A DNA stretch of 64,000 bases. Origin: Panorpa germanica (lineage: Eukaryota > Arthropoda > Insecta > Mecoptera > Panorpidae). Position 1 is the first letter of the stretch; every line of letters starts with the position of its first letter. The position numbers were made by a program, and so were the translations under genes. The stretch lies in the NCBI GenBank assembly GCA_963678705.1, contig OY783206.1, forward strand, positions 19,541,807-19,605,806, read 5' to 3'. The notes below the pieces were generated by a model. It worked only from the letters and a program-made list of their open reading frames with translations. It was not told where the DNA came from and ran no database searches. Shown here in pieces: positions 1-10,571 of the stretch.

Positions 1-2
1 TG

Positions 3-2834
3 GACCATGTACTAAGAGACCTAGTACCAAACACATGTCTTGTATATCTCGACGATATACTTATATATTCCACCTCCTTACAAGAACACATGGAGAAACT
101 AAGAAATGTACTTGATAGGCTCAGAAAAGCGAATCTTAAGATTCAAATAGATAAATCCGAATTCCTCAAGAAAGAAACGGAATTTCTGGGACACGTCGTT
201 ACACCAGAAGGCGTTAAACCAAACCCTAACAAGGTACATGCAATCAAAACATTTCCTATACCAAAAACAGTGACAGAAATAAAATCATTTTTAGGACTCG
301 TTGGTTACTATCGCAAATTTATACAAGACTTCGCGAAATTAACCAAACCAATGACAAAATACTTGAAGAAAGGTACAACAATCACACACACGGAAGAATT
401 TGTCAAATCTTTTGAACTAATGAAAAATATCTTGAGCAATGCACCCCTGTTACAATACCCTGATTTCAGCAAAGAATTCAAACTTACAACTGATGCATCC
501 AACTATGCAATAGGCGGTATATTATCACAAGGTAATACCGGCTCTGATAAGCCAATAGCATACGCATCCAGAACTCTAAACGAATCAGAACAGAATTACT
601 CAGCTATAGAAAAAGAACTATTAGCTTTAGTATGGGCAACTAAATATTTCAGACCATATCTATATGGAAGAAAATTTACCCTGATCACAGACCATAAACC
701 TTTGGTGTGGCTTGATTCGCTCAAAGAACCAAACATGAAACTAATCAGATGGAAAATCAAATTGTCTGATTATGACTACAAAATAGAGTATAAAAAAGGA
801 TTAGAAAACACCAACGCAGATGCATTAAGCCGTATCAAATTAAATGCATTAGACAACGATAATGTGAGCATTATTAATAATCCTGACTTTGATACAAGAT
901 GGGAAGAACTCATCGCAGAAATAGATGATGTACTTAAGGAAAATACCAACACCCCTACACCCACAACTCTACGTACAGAAACTCCTATAACAACTGTGAA
1001 TAAAAATGAACCAACGGATATACTAAATACACCAGTACCAACACCGATCCCCAATGACCCTATAGAAATCAATAAGGAATCAGAAATAATCGAAATAAGC
1101 GATACAGATACCATACACTCGCAAGAAGATTCTAACACCGGAATACCCATAACAACTGATCCTTTGGAAACCAAGAAAAACCAAATAATTATTACTCAAA
1201 CTCTCGGAAAAACAACAAGCAAAATACGAAAAATAGACAACAAGCAACAAATACATCTTGAAATACATCAAGAACTATTTATCCTCACGTTAGAAAAACT
1301 TGACCCAGATATAACATACTACCTTTTCTGTGACAATGAAATATACGAAATTTATAATAAATTGAAAATTGAAACATTTATTCGTTATAAGATAATAAGA
1401 TGCTTAAACCGAGTTGATATTATAACTGAATTAGAAGACCAACTCTATATTATACTACAAATACACGAAGGGAAGACCTACCATAGAGGCATTGACACCA
1501 CACGAAAAATGATTCAAGAACGATACACCTGGAGCGGTATGAAAAAGCAAGTAGAGAATTATATTAACAATTGTCTCACTTGTAAACAACAAAAATACAA
1601 TCGACATCCGATACAAGCACCACTCAACAACACGGAAACACCGGAAAAACCATTCGAAAAAATATACATTGATACTTTCGAAGTAGACGGACAGAAATTT
1701 CTAACTATAATAGATTCATTTTCCAAATACGCACAGGCATATGACATTATAGCTAGAACAGCAATAGAAGTAACAGAAAAACTATTGACCTATTTCACCC
1801 ACCATGGCATACCTAAACAAATAACCATGGATGGCGGTGCAGAATTTAATAATAACATCATTAAAGAATTACTAAATCTACACAAAATAGAAATGCATAT
1901 AACTACACCCTATCGTCACGAAAGTAACGCCCCTGTAGAAAGACTACATTCTACTTTACTTGAAATGTACAGAATCGTGAAAACAGAACACGATCTTCCC
2001 CCAAGACTACTTATGAAGTACACCCTTATAGGATACAATGAGACACCTCATTCCACCACCCAGTACAAACCTCGGGAACTAATAAACGGACATCTATGTA
2101 CTAAATCACCTTTACTATTAAACCAAGATATGACACTTATGGATCTTTACATGCAGAACCATCGAGACCGAACTACGAAAATATATGAACAAGTTAAAAA
2201 CCAAATACAACAGAAGAAAGAACAAACTATAAATCGTATAAATAAAGACATTCCTAAACCAAAAGTGAAACCTACTGATATAGTGTATTTAAATAAGAAA
2301 ATTAAAAACCAAACCAAAAGTAAACCAAAAAACACAGGACCATATGAAGTCTTAGAAGTATCAGATAAGAATATAGCTACGATTAAACACCTTAAAACAC
2401 ACGTCACTAGAACTAATCATTTAGACAACCTAATGACAACCCCACTCAAAGTAAAATCAGTACTTCAGATAGAAAACGGAAAACTTCCTTCGAACGAGAA
2501 AACCGATTTCATTCTACACCTAGTACATGATCGTTACACGTTAAAAGACAACGAACCCTCACACTACCAAGGATTCGCCAAACTAATAGCTTTGGACACA
2601 CCATATTATGAATTTATACTAAATAAAGAAAAACGTATAAAAAACCTGAAAAAAGGTCTCTACACCATAACCGAAAGAAAAACATTCGGCAAAACTATTA
2701 ATATAGTATGTAATAAAGAAAATTGTTTAGAGAAACTAAAATCATTCCTAACTCTCTTTGAAAAAGAACCAATGGTATACACCATCAGAATGCCAGCCAT
2801 AGGGCAAGGACTTTTTCAAACGAACCAAAGATGA
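3..2834 (+). CDS. pol: Pol region of the Ty3 fossil (RT C-terminus, RNase H, integrase)
   Basis: An open frame runs from the window edge to 2834. It contains the RT catalytic box YLDD (about 48-59), the thumb/connection 'FLGLVGYYRKFI', an RNase H core beginning near 'TTDASNYAIGGIL' (about 487-525), and an integrase zinc-binding stretch with 'CLTCKQQ' (about 1573-1593). The integrase core includes 'ITMDGGAEFN' (about 1822-1850). A low-complexity Thr/Pro/Ile-rich linker separates RNase H from integrase. The start lies outside the window. In life the product would copy element RNA and integrate the cDNA. I treat it as a fossil part and infer no activity. Confidence 0.85.
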   Translation, partial: DHVLRDLVPNTCLVYLDDILIYSTSLQEHMEKLRNVLDRLRKANLKIQIDKSEFLKKETEFLGHVVTPEGVKPNPNKVHAIKTFPIPKTVTEIKSFLGLVGYYRKFIQDFAKLTKPMTKYLKKGTTITHTEEFVKSFELMKNILSNAPLLQYPDFSKEFKLTTDASNYAIGGILSQGNTGSDKPIAYASRTLNESEQNYSAIEKELLALVWATKYFRPYLYGRKFTLITDHKPLVWLDSLKEPNMKLIRWKIKLSDYDYKIEYKKGLENTNADALSRIKLNALDNDNVSIINNPDFDTRWEELIAEIDDVLKENTNTPTPTTLRTETPITTVNKNEPTDILNTPVPTPIPNDPIEINKESEIIEISDTDTIHSQEDSNTGIPITTDPLETKKNQIIITQTLGKTTSKIRKIDNKQQIHLEIHQELFILTLEKLDPDITYYLFCDNEIYEIYNKLKIETFIRYKIIRCLNRVDIITELEDQLYIILQIHEGKTYHRGIDTTRKMIQERYTWSGMKKQVENYINNCLTCKQQKYNRHPIQAPLNNTETPEKPFEKIYIDTFEVDGQKFLTIIDSFSKYAQAYDIIARTAIEVTEKLLTYFTHHGIPKQITMDGGAEFNNNIIKELLNLHKIEMHITTPYRHESNAPVERLHSTLLEMYRIVKTEHDLPPRLLMKYTLIGYNETPHSTTQYKPRELINGHLCTKSPLLLNQDMTLMDLYMQNHRDRTTKIYEQVKNQIQQKKEQTINRINKDIPKPKVKPTDIVYLNKKIKNQTKSKPKNTGPYEVLEVSDKNIATIKHLKTHVTRTNHLDNLMTTPLKVKSVLQIENGKLPSNEKTDFILHLVHDRYTLKDNEPSHYQGFAKLIALDTPYYEFILNKEKRIKNLKKGLYTITERKTFGKTINIVCNKENCLEKLKSFLTLFEKEPMVYTIRMPAIGQGLFQTNQR

Positions 2835-2849
2835 AATTGAAACTGTATT

Positions 2850-3727
2850 TTCAAACCACGGAACATCAAAACATACATATATAATGCATAAAATAGAGTG
2901 ATAAAATAAAAACAATAAAATCCTTGTTACAGGATCACCACTATCACGACTACTACTACCAACGAAAACTATCCACTACCAATACCATACTATAATCAAT
3001 TCCAAATATTAATTCCTAAATCCAAATACCTACTTGTTAATGACTACTCACATATTGAATCAAATTCAACATGCACTAAAATAAATAATAATCAATATTT
3101 ATGCGAACTCAGAGAAACAATGAATACAGAACACACCTGCGAGACAGAACTCCTGAGAGGACAACCCCCAACACAATGTCAACCCTTGACAATAGAACTA
3201 AAAGGACTGAAAATTCAGAACATCGACCTAACACCTGGATCATCATTTCAAATGAAAAAATTAACAGCACTCTACAATGCGAAGACACGAAGACGATGAA
3301 CCTACAAGGAACCTATATATTAAACCTTGCAGATCAATGTAAACTTTATGTTTCAGGTAGAATAATTCAACATATTAAGATTAAAGAAACTGTGGAAACC
3401 TGGAATCAGATGCCTTTACCTAGTGTACCCGAAATACAAAACAAACCCATCGACGCATCATTTACCATGGAACACTTAGATCTGCACAACATCGAGAAAC
3501 TACAACATACTCTAGCTCTACTACCAAGAGATCTCAAGATTAATGAACTAACCCATAATATACATATTATACACCCTATAATAACCCCATTTTTTATGAC
3601 TATAATAATAACCATAATTATATACATAACATATAGATATTGTAAGAAAAATAAAAATAAAGAAATCAATATAATTGAACCATTAGACACAGAGAATCAT
3701 ACACCTTTTGCTACTTTTACAGCATAA
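2850..3727 (+). pseudogene. env: Env-like region of the Ty3 fossil, broken
   Basis: This region lies between pol and the 3' LTR, where errantiviruses carry env. The visible part up to 3727 ends in a long hydrophobic segment rich in Ile/Thr followed by a lysine-rich short tail (YCKKNKNK), as in a membrane-anchored glycoprotein. The Env assignment rests on position and this anchor. I cannot see family-specific motifs. It is broken, with at least one break. Confidence 0.5.
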
Positions 3728-3748
3728 AGTTGTATCTTCGGTGGGAGA

Positions 3749-3980
3749 TGTTACCACGCGTGCCAGCTATAAAGGCCACCCATACGTATCCCTTATCTAA
3801 TCTAAACATCCTGGGATAGAATTACGATTAAGTTAGTATATAAGTAACCATGTAATCGCAGACCACCAGTCTTACTCCAACCTCTGAATTGCCAGAAGGT
3901 CTTGTAATAAATATATTAATAAAATAATTGTTTAAAGTTAATTAAATTGTTTTTTTTATTAACTTCAGTAAATCAAAAGT
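3749..3980 (+). repeat. 3' LTR of the Ty3 fossil
   Basis: A purine-rich tract (ggtgggaga) is followed by TGTTACC at 3749. Downstream are a TATA-like 'agtatataag' near 3834 and polyadenylation-like AATAAA motifs near 3907. The outer border is inferred from the paralogous empty sites to fall near 3980-3985, at an AT-alternating target. The exact end is uncertain by about 15 bp. Confidence 0.6.
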
Positions 3981-4215
3981 TAATTATATATGTAATAATT
4001 CAAGGAAAAAAAATATTTCATTATAACGTCAAGTGAAATTCGTCTAATATTATTTGGTATCGTAGCACCATAAGGCTTAATATTGCTTGCAGATAGGTTA
4101 CAATATAGCATAGAAGTCGCGTCATGTTTTGTATTATCGTCGTACCTTTGATAACGTGTGGTTCAACGTGTTGTTATAAAAAAGTATGTATTATTATTAT
4201 TAATATTATTAAACA

Positions 4216-5280
4216 CTAGCTGTCCCGGCCACGCGTTGCTGTGACTAACGTTTTTGTCATATTACATTACATAGCGCCATCTATTGAATATTTACTCAAT
4301 CTAGTCAACAGATTTCGATTTACTCAACAGAATATTTACTCAATCTAGTCAACAGATGTCGCCATCATCGTCGCCCGATGTCATATGTCATATACAGATA
4401 ATTAATAGACAAATAATTAGCAATAAGATAAATAAATTGAGATGTAAGCTATCCTATCTTTCAAGTTGGGTCAAACTGCACACGGTGTACAAATTTCATT
4501 AAAATCGGTTAAGTAGTTTAGGAGTCCATAGCGGACAACACAGTGACACGTAATTTATATATATTAAGATAAGATAATCTACATAAAAACAAAAAAGTGT
4601 TATTATTGTGTAACTAAATACTATCCTAAAACAAATAAAGTACCTACTATATAGAAAACAACTACAAAATGAAACTGTGTTTAAAAAGTAATATTACGAT
4701 GATAATTATATCGCATAAACAAATTAGCGCTGCATTCAACCGTTCAGTAGGGAGCCGACCGCGCGAGTGACCCGCGCGGCATGGTATCTCGTTGAGCTAC
4801 ACCCCCCTCCCGGCTTGCCCGCAAGCACCGCCTCTCTCCCGCCGCGCCGGCCAGCGCAGAGAGCGAGTTGGTTTTGTTTGGGAGTTATTTATCATTGTAA
4901 TCTTTAAAGTTTTTTGTTGAAATACCATAAAAACGGTTTTTGTGAGTTAATCTTAAAAGATAGACATATACTATCGCGGACTGTTTTTTAGATCATTAAA
5001 AGAGCTATTATTCTTTAATACATATTTTTTGTGTATCTTGAACCGTTTTCACGGCGCACGCAACGGAAGGCTTCAAAGATGAAATAATTTCTCCCGTTTT
5101 TTACACATTTACCACTATATCTTTGCTCCTATTGGTCGTAGCGTGATGATATATAGCCTATAGCCTTCCTCGATAACTGGACTATCCAACACAAAAAGAA
5201 TTATTCAATTCGAACCAGTAGTTTCGGAGATTAGCGCGTTCAAACAAACAAACTCTGTCGCTTTATAATATTAGTATAGA
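4216..5280 (-). mobile_element. Composite non-autonomous Helitron
   Basis: On the minus strand the insert begins TCTATACTAATATT and ends GGGACAGCTAG, and sits between A and T with no target duplication. These are the hallmarks of Helitrons (5'-TC, 3'-CTRR, A^T target). The empty site survives at about 25919 and 47060 ('aaaca|tttaaac'). The part 4216-4569 alone looks like a complete short Helitron (a second TC end at 4569, near-identical to 52713-53061). The segment 4570-5280 adds a second upstream 5' end and a GC-rich stretch (about 4735-4870) of unknown origin. I see no convincing 3' hairpin. It contains no gene. Confidence 0.85.
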
Positions 5281-5337
5281 TTTAAACAATATAGTAATTA
5301 TAAATTATGTTTCTAAATATATTACGTTAATTTTCAG

Positions 5338-5536
5338 CATGCAAAATCCTTTGGAAAGTGTAGTATGTCAAAATTGTAAAAGAAAGTTAAGGCCCCCTTT
5401 CCTGGCTTGTAGAAATGATCATCTAGTGTGCTCCAATTGCAACAAGCATCAGGATGCAGAATCAGGAATTATTAGAGATGCCTGCAGAAAAAGAATCTTC
5501 GAAATATCTTTGTTAAATAAAATGCATCAGTTTTAA
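5338..5536 (+). pseudogene. Orphan exon 1 of SINA-like E3 ligase gene, unit 0
   Basis: This is the same exon as 47117-47308, preceded by the same acceptor (tttcag) and starting MQNPLESVV. It encodes a degenerate RING half with CQNC, LAC, DHLVCSNC and one later Cys. The splice donor present in the other copies (ttcac|gtaagt) is changed here to 'atgcatcagttttaa', so the frame reads into a stop after NKMHQF. SINA exon 2 does not follow; the array junction and truncated rhomboid do. It is probably dead. Confidence 0.8.
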
Positions 5537-6165
5537 TAGTTTTGACAGATGGTGTGTGTTAAAATAGTTGCATATGTATCAGGCGGGGTTTTATGTTGTT
5601 TTATTTTATGGCGCTAATTTACCAATACTGTAGTATAATGGTCCAAATGTATGTTTATATGTTTACGCGATTCGTATGGTGGCTCGAAAGGGGCTCCGCG
5701 CATTTTCTTGAAACCCGTAATTTTGGAAAAACTAAAAATGTTTTTATTACTTTTTGCTGTATACCTTTTAATTCAAACTTTTAGATAAAATAATAAATAA
5801 ATTAAAAAATATTTTATATTTTGTTGAAAAAAATATATTTTTTTAGTCAGTTTATATGAAAAATTATTTGTTTTTATATGTGAAATTCATATAGAGCGAG
5901 TTAAACCTTCAATTTAAAAGTGGAATTAAAATTTGAAATAAAATTCAATTTACACATAAAACACAGACGTCGCTTCCAACGGGGGTAAACGCTAGTATAT
6001 GTAATGTTTATTGACGTTCCTATTTTTTTAAATACCCTAAAGTGGACATAATTATAGCTATATCAAATTTAAATGTCAGTTTTGCCGCTTGTCTTAGATA
6101 GGCATAAGGCGTCACAGAAGAAATAAGTAATCGAGGTTATTTTTCCTTTTTCTAAGCGGTTCTAA
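5537..6165. other. Former SINA-like intron sequence up to the array breakpoint
   Basis: This stretch is non-coding, AT-rich and conserved with 26170-26816 and 47309-47919. It carries one arm of an inverted repeat at 6110-6145. The breakpoint at 6165/6166 is 20 bp beyond that arm. No other feature is seen. Confidence 0.7.
6110..6145 (-). repeat. Inverted-repeat arm flanking SINA exon 1 (right arm, unit 0)
   Basis: This is the reverse complement of the arms at 25451-25486 (33 of 36 matches) and 46580-46615 (34 of 36). The core is ctcgattacttatttcttct. The left partner for this copy would lie left of the Ty3 insertion and is not in view. Confidence 0.7.
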
Positions 6166-6737
6166 GTAATTTAATTGGTATTTTACACAATCTTGTTAAT
6201 TTTTCAGTGTTTTGTGACCGTCCCTTTAGAGGGAGAGCAGGGATGGTTTCGGTGCCTTCTAATCTACCTCAGTGGGGCGCTGAGCGGCTCCTTAGGTGAA
6301 TCCTTGTGTCAATCTAATTTATTTATTGTTGGATCTTCAGGGAGTGTATACGCCCTGTTATTATCTCATATACCTAACGTACTCCTTGTAAGTTTTCAAT
6401 ATTAAGTTTAGTTATACTTATACAAACGTAAATTGACTAATTTGTGATTTAATTTTGCAGAATTCTAGTCAAATAACTTTTAAAAGATTTCGATATTTCG
6501 CGGTATTCGTCTTGGCGACGTCAGATGCTTCCTTTAACGTCTACCACATCCTGAACAAAACTCTGCCCAAAATTGGAATCGCGGCACATTGCTTTGGGGC
6601 AGCTACAGGAGCTCTGGTTGGGATGGTGCTTTATAAAGGTACACGACATTTTTATTTGACAGTTTATAAAAACAGGGTCATACTCAAGAAAGAAGGGATC
6701 GAAAGTAGATTAAAATAACTGAAGAGTACAACGCCCC

Positions 6738-6870
6738 AGAGCCCAGCTAGGTGAAGTTCCGGGCAAGAAATCAATTCTATTTCACTCTGATTTCAGATAG
6801 ATCTCACCTATGAAAAATAAATTGTCAGAATCTTTCTATAAGAATACTCTTTCTCTTTCTAACATCAGTC
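6738..6870 (+). repeat. Dispersed repeat of about 130 bp ('gctaggtgaagttc' family)
   Basis: The same sequence (gctaggtgaagttc, then caagaaatcaattct, then agatagatctcacctatgaa) recurs at about 8590-8720, 27400-27530, 29120-29250 and, inverted, 58924-59022. A related start is at about 56338. It lies in rhomboid intron 2 here. It is a short interspersed repeat or MITE part of unknown family. Confidence 0.6.
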
Positions 6871-8034
6871 ATGGATGTTTTTATTTCATTTTTAAGTTAA
6901 CCGGGAAAATACATTAAATTTCAGCCGATATGGCTGTCTCTGTCGCGGATGATGATGGTAACCAGTCCAGTAACGCAGCTACGATATTTTCAACGCGGGG
7001 CAGAACTAGATGCTCCTCCTAGAAACCCCTCCTCTCTCTCCTCCCACTTAAGCTAGCGAATTTTTTGAATTTATTGCATTTGAGAAAAAGAAGATAAAGT
7101 CAAAAAAATAACAGGATAAGTTACTTGTTCCTAACAATCTCTGCGAGAACTAACAAAATGGTCCATTTCCCAAAAAAGAATTTTTATTTATACCTTTCGG
7201 AATAGCCTAGTTTTTCACCTAACTTTTAAATATTTAATTTGAGGCTCCTATGAATTGCCCCCCGAGGCAAGTACCCCGGTTTACCCTCGCTCCCCTCCCT
7301 CATTGTCTGTGGCTAATTAAGTCTTCCGATAAATGCAAGACCTGCTTCTGATGAAATTTAATCTGTTCAATGTCTTAAAGAGATCCTCGTGTAGTAGTAA
7401 AGAATGGAGAACTTGCTGAAATTTTGTAAATTTGTTCTACGATAGTACAAATATATGGGGATTCATTAAGTTAAGTCAACAAAGAAAATTATTATTTCAA
7501 TTGAATATGGTTTAGAAAACATCAAGCTTTCGATTAAAATAATAAAAATGGTATGTTTCCTAAGAAATAACAAAAATAATTGACATTTTTATAAAAAATA
7601 TCATCACAATCATCCGTCACTTCCGCTGTTCAAAACACGATGTAAGATTTGGCAACGTCGCTTGCACAGTTAATCACCGCATGAGTTACCGCGAATATTC
7701 GAAAGGCATTAGGTGAAACTTTTCAGGTTATGTACTCTAGCGGTGTTGACAAATGTGCCCAAGCGATTTAGAGTACCATATTTTTTTAGGCAATTGTTTA
7801 TAAATTTTAATATCATTTTTCAAATGCATGAAGAAAGTAATAAGTAATATATTATTATGTTACGGACATTATTTACACTACGGTGGTACTGGGATCTCCT
7901 TAAAATATTAAATACAAAAATGCTACAACATTTTAAAAGTGGTAACACTTCGAGTGACGTCTCCAATATAATCATCCAGTATTACTTTAGTTATGTAAAA
8001 AAAATATAACCATTATTAAATTAGTTACGTGAAA
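6871..8034. other. Intron sequence, no gene seen
   Basis: This is AT-rich intron of the truncated rhomboid, conserved with about 27531-28600. I see no coding signal. Unit 2 lacks about 200 bp corresponding to the end of this stretch and the first half of the following MITE. Confidence 0.6.
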
Positions 8035-8273
8035 GGTAAAGCCTCATTCCCACTCACTGTTTTTAGTTTAATTTAAGGTTCCTAAAATGTTATTTTGAAC
8101 TTGAGAAATCATGCGTCAGTAATATACATTATTTTGTAATAACTACTATCTCTATATTAGTATTTAATATAATTAATTTTATTTCTTTATATTTCACAAG
8201 CTGAAATCCACAATTTAAGATAAGACCTTAAATTAACACTAAAACTCAGTGAGTGGGAATACGGTTTAACTTA
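8035..8273. mobile_element. MITE-like element with about 45-bp inverted ends in rhomboid intron
   Basis: The left arm (about 8035-8085, 'cattcccactcactgt') is the inverse of the right arm (about 8222-8273, 'actcagtgagtgggaat'), separated by about 135 AT-rich bases. In unit 2 the left arm is deleted and the right arm remains near 28745-28797. There is no coding capacity and the superfamily is undetermined. Confidence 0.6.
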
Positions 8274-8571
8274 TTTTATGTTAAATAAATGACATTCAAT
8301 TGATTGTTTTCAGGTTCCGATCGGAAGAAGCTATATCTAGTGATAGCAACTTGGTCCTCGGCCGCCATTCTCATCATTTTCATCATTACGGCGATTTTAA
8401 GCAACTTATACCTCATAGAAACTCCAGAGCGTCGGATTCCTTGACGAAGACTAATATTAATTTAAATTTAATTAAATAATGAATACAAAGCAATCTCGAT
8501 AAATCAAATCTAAAGCGGAACGATTCAACTTCGAATTGTCGAGGTCATTTCGGACTGAATTCGATATGTAG

Positions 8572-9003
8572 TAAACATTTCGGTGAAATGTCATAGCTAG
8601 GTAAAGTTCCAGTCAAGAAATCAATTCTTTTCACTCAGATTTCAGATAGATGTCACCTATGAAAATTAAATTGTAAAAATCTCTTCATAAGAATATTCTT
8701 TCTCTTTCCAACATCATACAATTAAATGGAGATATAGGCTGTTGTCTCTTTTACATTGGAAAATATTTATTTTACTAGAGATATATCATAGAAAAAGAAA
8801 CAAGATATATCTGTCTCTGTTACACTTGAATGGTTTATTTGCAGCTTCATTCAATACTAGTATGGTAGAGGCCAGGTGAAGTGATTTTTCTATTTGTAGT
8901 TCATGTCACTGACATTTCCCTTGAACGAGTGAAATCAAATTGAATTGTTTCATGACGCATCTTCAATATGATGTCAAAGTGACTCCAAAATGTTTACCGG
9001 GAA
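8572..9003. mobile_element. MITE-like repeat ('gtaaacattt' termini)
   Basis: The ends are inverted (gtaaacatttcgg at 8572; ccggtaaacatttt in reverse at about 9000). A copy lies in unit 2 at about 29098-29530, and an inverted relative at about 57970-58270. Each includes the 'gatatatctgtctct' and 'cttcacctggcc' segments. It is non-coding. Confidence 0.5.
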
Positions 9004-9374
9004 ATTAAATTTTATGCAAATGTGCAATCATTTTGTCTTTTAACTTTATTCAATGCGTAAATTCGAAATATCGAGGTTCAGTCTGACCAGTCCTTCGATA
9101 TGTAGAGGTGAAAATAACATGGGAGAGTTTTTCAAATTCAAAGGGAATGGAAAACTCGATTTATCAAGGAATTCGATAATATTGAGGTTCGATATATTAA
9201 GGTCGCAGTGTATTTATCAAGAAATGTTACATATATACATTATTAATCATTATATAACATTTATATATTCTAAATTTATGTATCACTATGTAATGGCTCA
9301 AATAACTGTTTTATATGTCTAAAATATATCTTGTTGGTTTGAATCTTTAATATTTTGGTTTTAATATTTGCTAA

Positions 9375-10026
9375 TAGTATAATGAGCTTGTGTCCTCATT
9401 TTTTAGTTGTCGAATTTTCAATTGTTGATTGAAATTGATGTTAATAAATGTGTATTGGCGTGTCTAATCTATTAAATATCTATTCGTTGACTGAGATATA
9501 GCTGTGAGATAGTCGGCCATTTGTATGACGTGAAATGCATTATATACGTCAGTTATTTGTTGAGTAGGTTAGTGCTGTGGTAATGTTCTGTAGCTGTTGG
9601 TAGTCGAAATAATCAAGTCAAGTCAAAGAATAATAAGTTTTTATTTTATTTAACCCTGTTACGGCAGGCATAGTATTGAAATTTTATTGTTCCTTGAAAT
9701 AGCTGTAAATAATATTTAATGTTTTGATATATAAATACATATAGCAGAGATTTATAAGCTGTAAGGTTGGTAACCTGTAAACTTGCCAGAGTTCTGTCAA
9801 GAATATATCTCTTTTACGCTCTGTTGTATAAAAGAGATAGCAACTAGCGGTTGTGAGGTCACATACCCTTTAATAATTAAAGAGACAAAATCACTTTTTT
9901 AATTCTTAATATCTTCTAACATATAAGGAGTTTTTAACAAATAATTGGACATTTGAGGTTCTAGTAACCCACTTTATCAATATATAGTACACTTTTATAG
10001 AGATTAAGACATGTGACCGTAGGACA
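9375..10026 (+). mobile_element. Diverged copy of the 638-bp MITE seen at 58286-58923
   Basis: It begins near 'gagcttgtgtcctcat' and ends near 'aggacaagtccgttggcttg'. It aligns in order with 58286-58923, which has intact termini. In unit 2 the same element is interrupted by the hAT at 29954 and by the mariner at 35177. It supplies exact empty sites for both. It is non-coding. Confidence 0.6.
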
Positions 10027-10397
10027 AGTCCGTTGGCTTGTGAACAGAGTCATAATTCCTATAAACTGCACGGTATATTGATAAAGTTAGCTATAGTCAA
10101 AATTACGAGAGTTCGGCGGTGACGTATGGCTAGGGCATGCCTGGATTAAGATTTGATGAACGTATTTCGCTTATTATACACCAAAATATGTTTTATAACA
10201 GCGTCATCTATGAGAGTTCTTGTGAAATAATTTAAAAAACTATATGTACGAGTATGTTTAGAAATGATTCACATTGAAATAAACTATTTTTTACTAAATT
10301 AACTTATTCAAGATTTAGTTGTCATGTACTTCTTATTTATTAATTAATATTTATACATATTGAAATATTTGCAATGCATATTATTTTTGTAAATAAC

Positions 10398-10410
10398 AAA
10401 TAACTAAGTT
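10398..10410 (+). repeat. Target-site duplication, left (I-group LINE)
   Basis: 'aaataactaagtt' is repeated at 15849-15861. The undivided site in unit 2 is 'caaataactgagtaaaag' near 36950. Confidence 0.85.
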
Positions 10411-10571
10411 GAGTTCTATTGAGTTATTGAAGCAGTGCGGACGTGTTTGTTCATTGATCAAATATTCAATAAAACGGAAAAAAACAAAAAACTATTGTGT
10501 ATTTAAGTTGCAATAAATTTTACTCTCGAAATATTTTAAAATAAAGTGTTAAAAAGAATTTTGTGTGTGTA

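Larger units (their letters stand above)
1..3980 (+). mobile_element. Ty3/gypsy (errantivirus-like) LTR element, fossil, left end outside window
   Basis: The visible parts in order are reverse transcriptase from about the YLDD box, RNase H, integrase, an Env-like region and one 3' LTR. The order RT-RNase H-integrase is that of Ty3/gypsy, and the Env-like tail with a membrane anchor suggests the errantivirus group. The right border is placed by comparison with sister sites at about 25690 and 46830, where the host sequence 'atatatgtaataattcaa' continues without the element. It therefore inserted after the segmental duplication. The pol part in view looks open. The Env-like part is broken, with at least one break. 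Only one LTR is in view, so age cannot be read from LTR divergence. Confidence 0.88.
3985..6165 (+). repeat. Tail of a further upstream array unit (unit 0)
   Basis: Apart from the inserted Helitron, this stretch matches about 25693-26816 and about 46832-47919 in the same order and orientation. It holds an orphan SINA-like exon 1 and its downstream intron. It ends at 6165, where homology to the right-hand copy (ending 47919) stops and the rhomboid side begins. It proves that at least one more unit lies to the left. Confidence 0.88.
6208..8444 (+). pseudogene. 5'-truncated rhomboid-family intramembrane protease, unit 1
   Basis: Three exons join in phase: 6208-6387, 6461-6638 and 8314-8444 (stop TGA), with acceptors ttttcag, tttgcag, ttttcag and donors gtaagt, gtacac. 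The product is the last 162 residues of a rhomboid. It shows the 'VPLEGEQGWFRCLLIYLSG' loop, the catalytic serine motif GSSGSVYALLLSH, the catalytic histidine motif AAHCFGAATGALVG, and a final membrane helix. In the family these Ser and His residues form the dyad that cuts transmembrane substrates such as EGF-type ligands. The upstream exons with TM1-TM2 are missing because the array breakpoint (6166) lies 42 bp before the first exon. Residues are intact here, but a full enzyme cannot be made unless a new 5' part is spliced on. Family assignment is firm; function of this copy is doubtful. Confidence 0.8.

Noticed and set aside
5593-5784. Small frame conserved in three units (MLFYFMALIYQ...)
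   Set aside because: It lies in SINA intron 1, the three versions differ in frame and length, and no start or splice context supports it.
6455-6718. Separate 87-codon gene beginning MQNSSQITF
   Set aside because: It is rhomboid exon 2 read through its donor into the intron; the true continuation is the exon at 8314.
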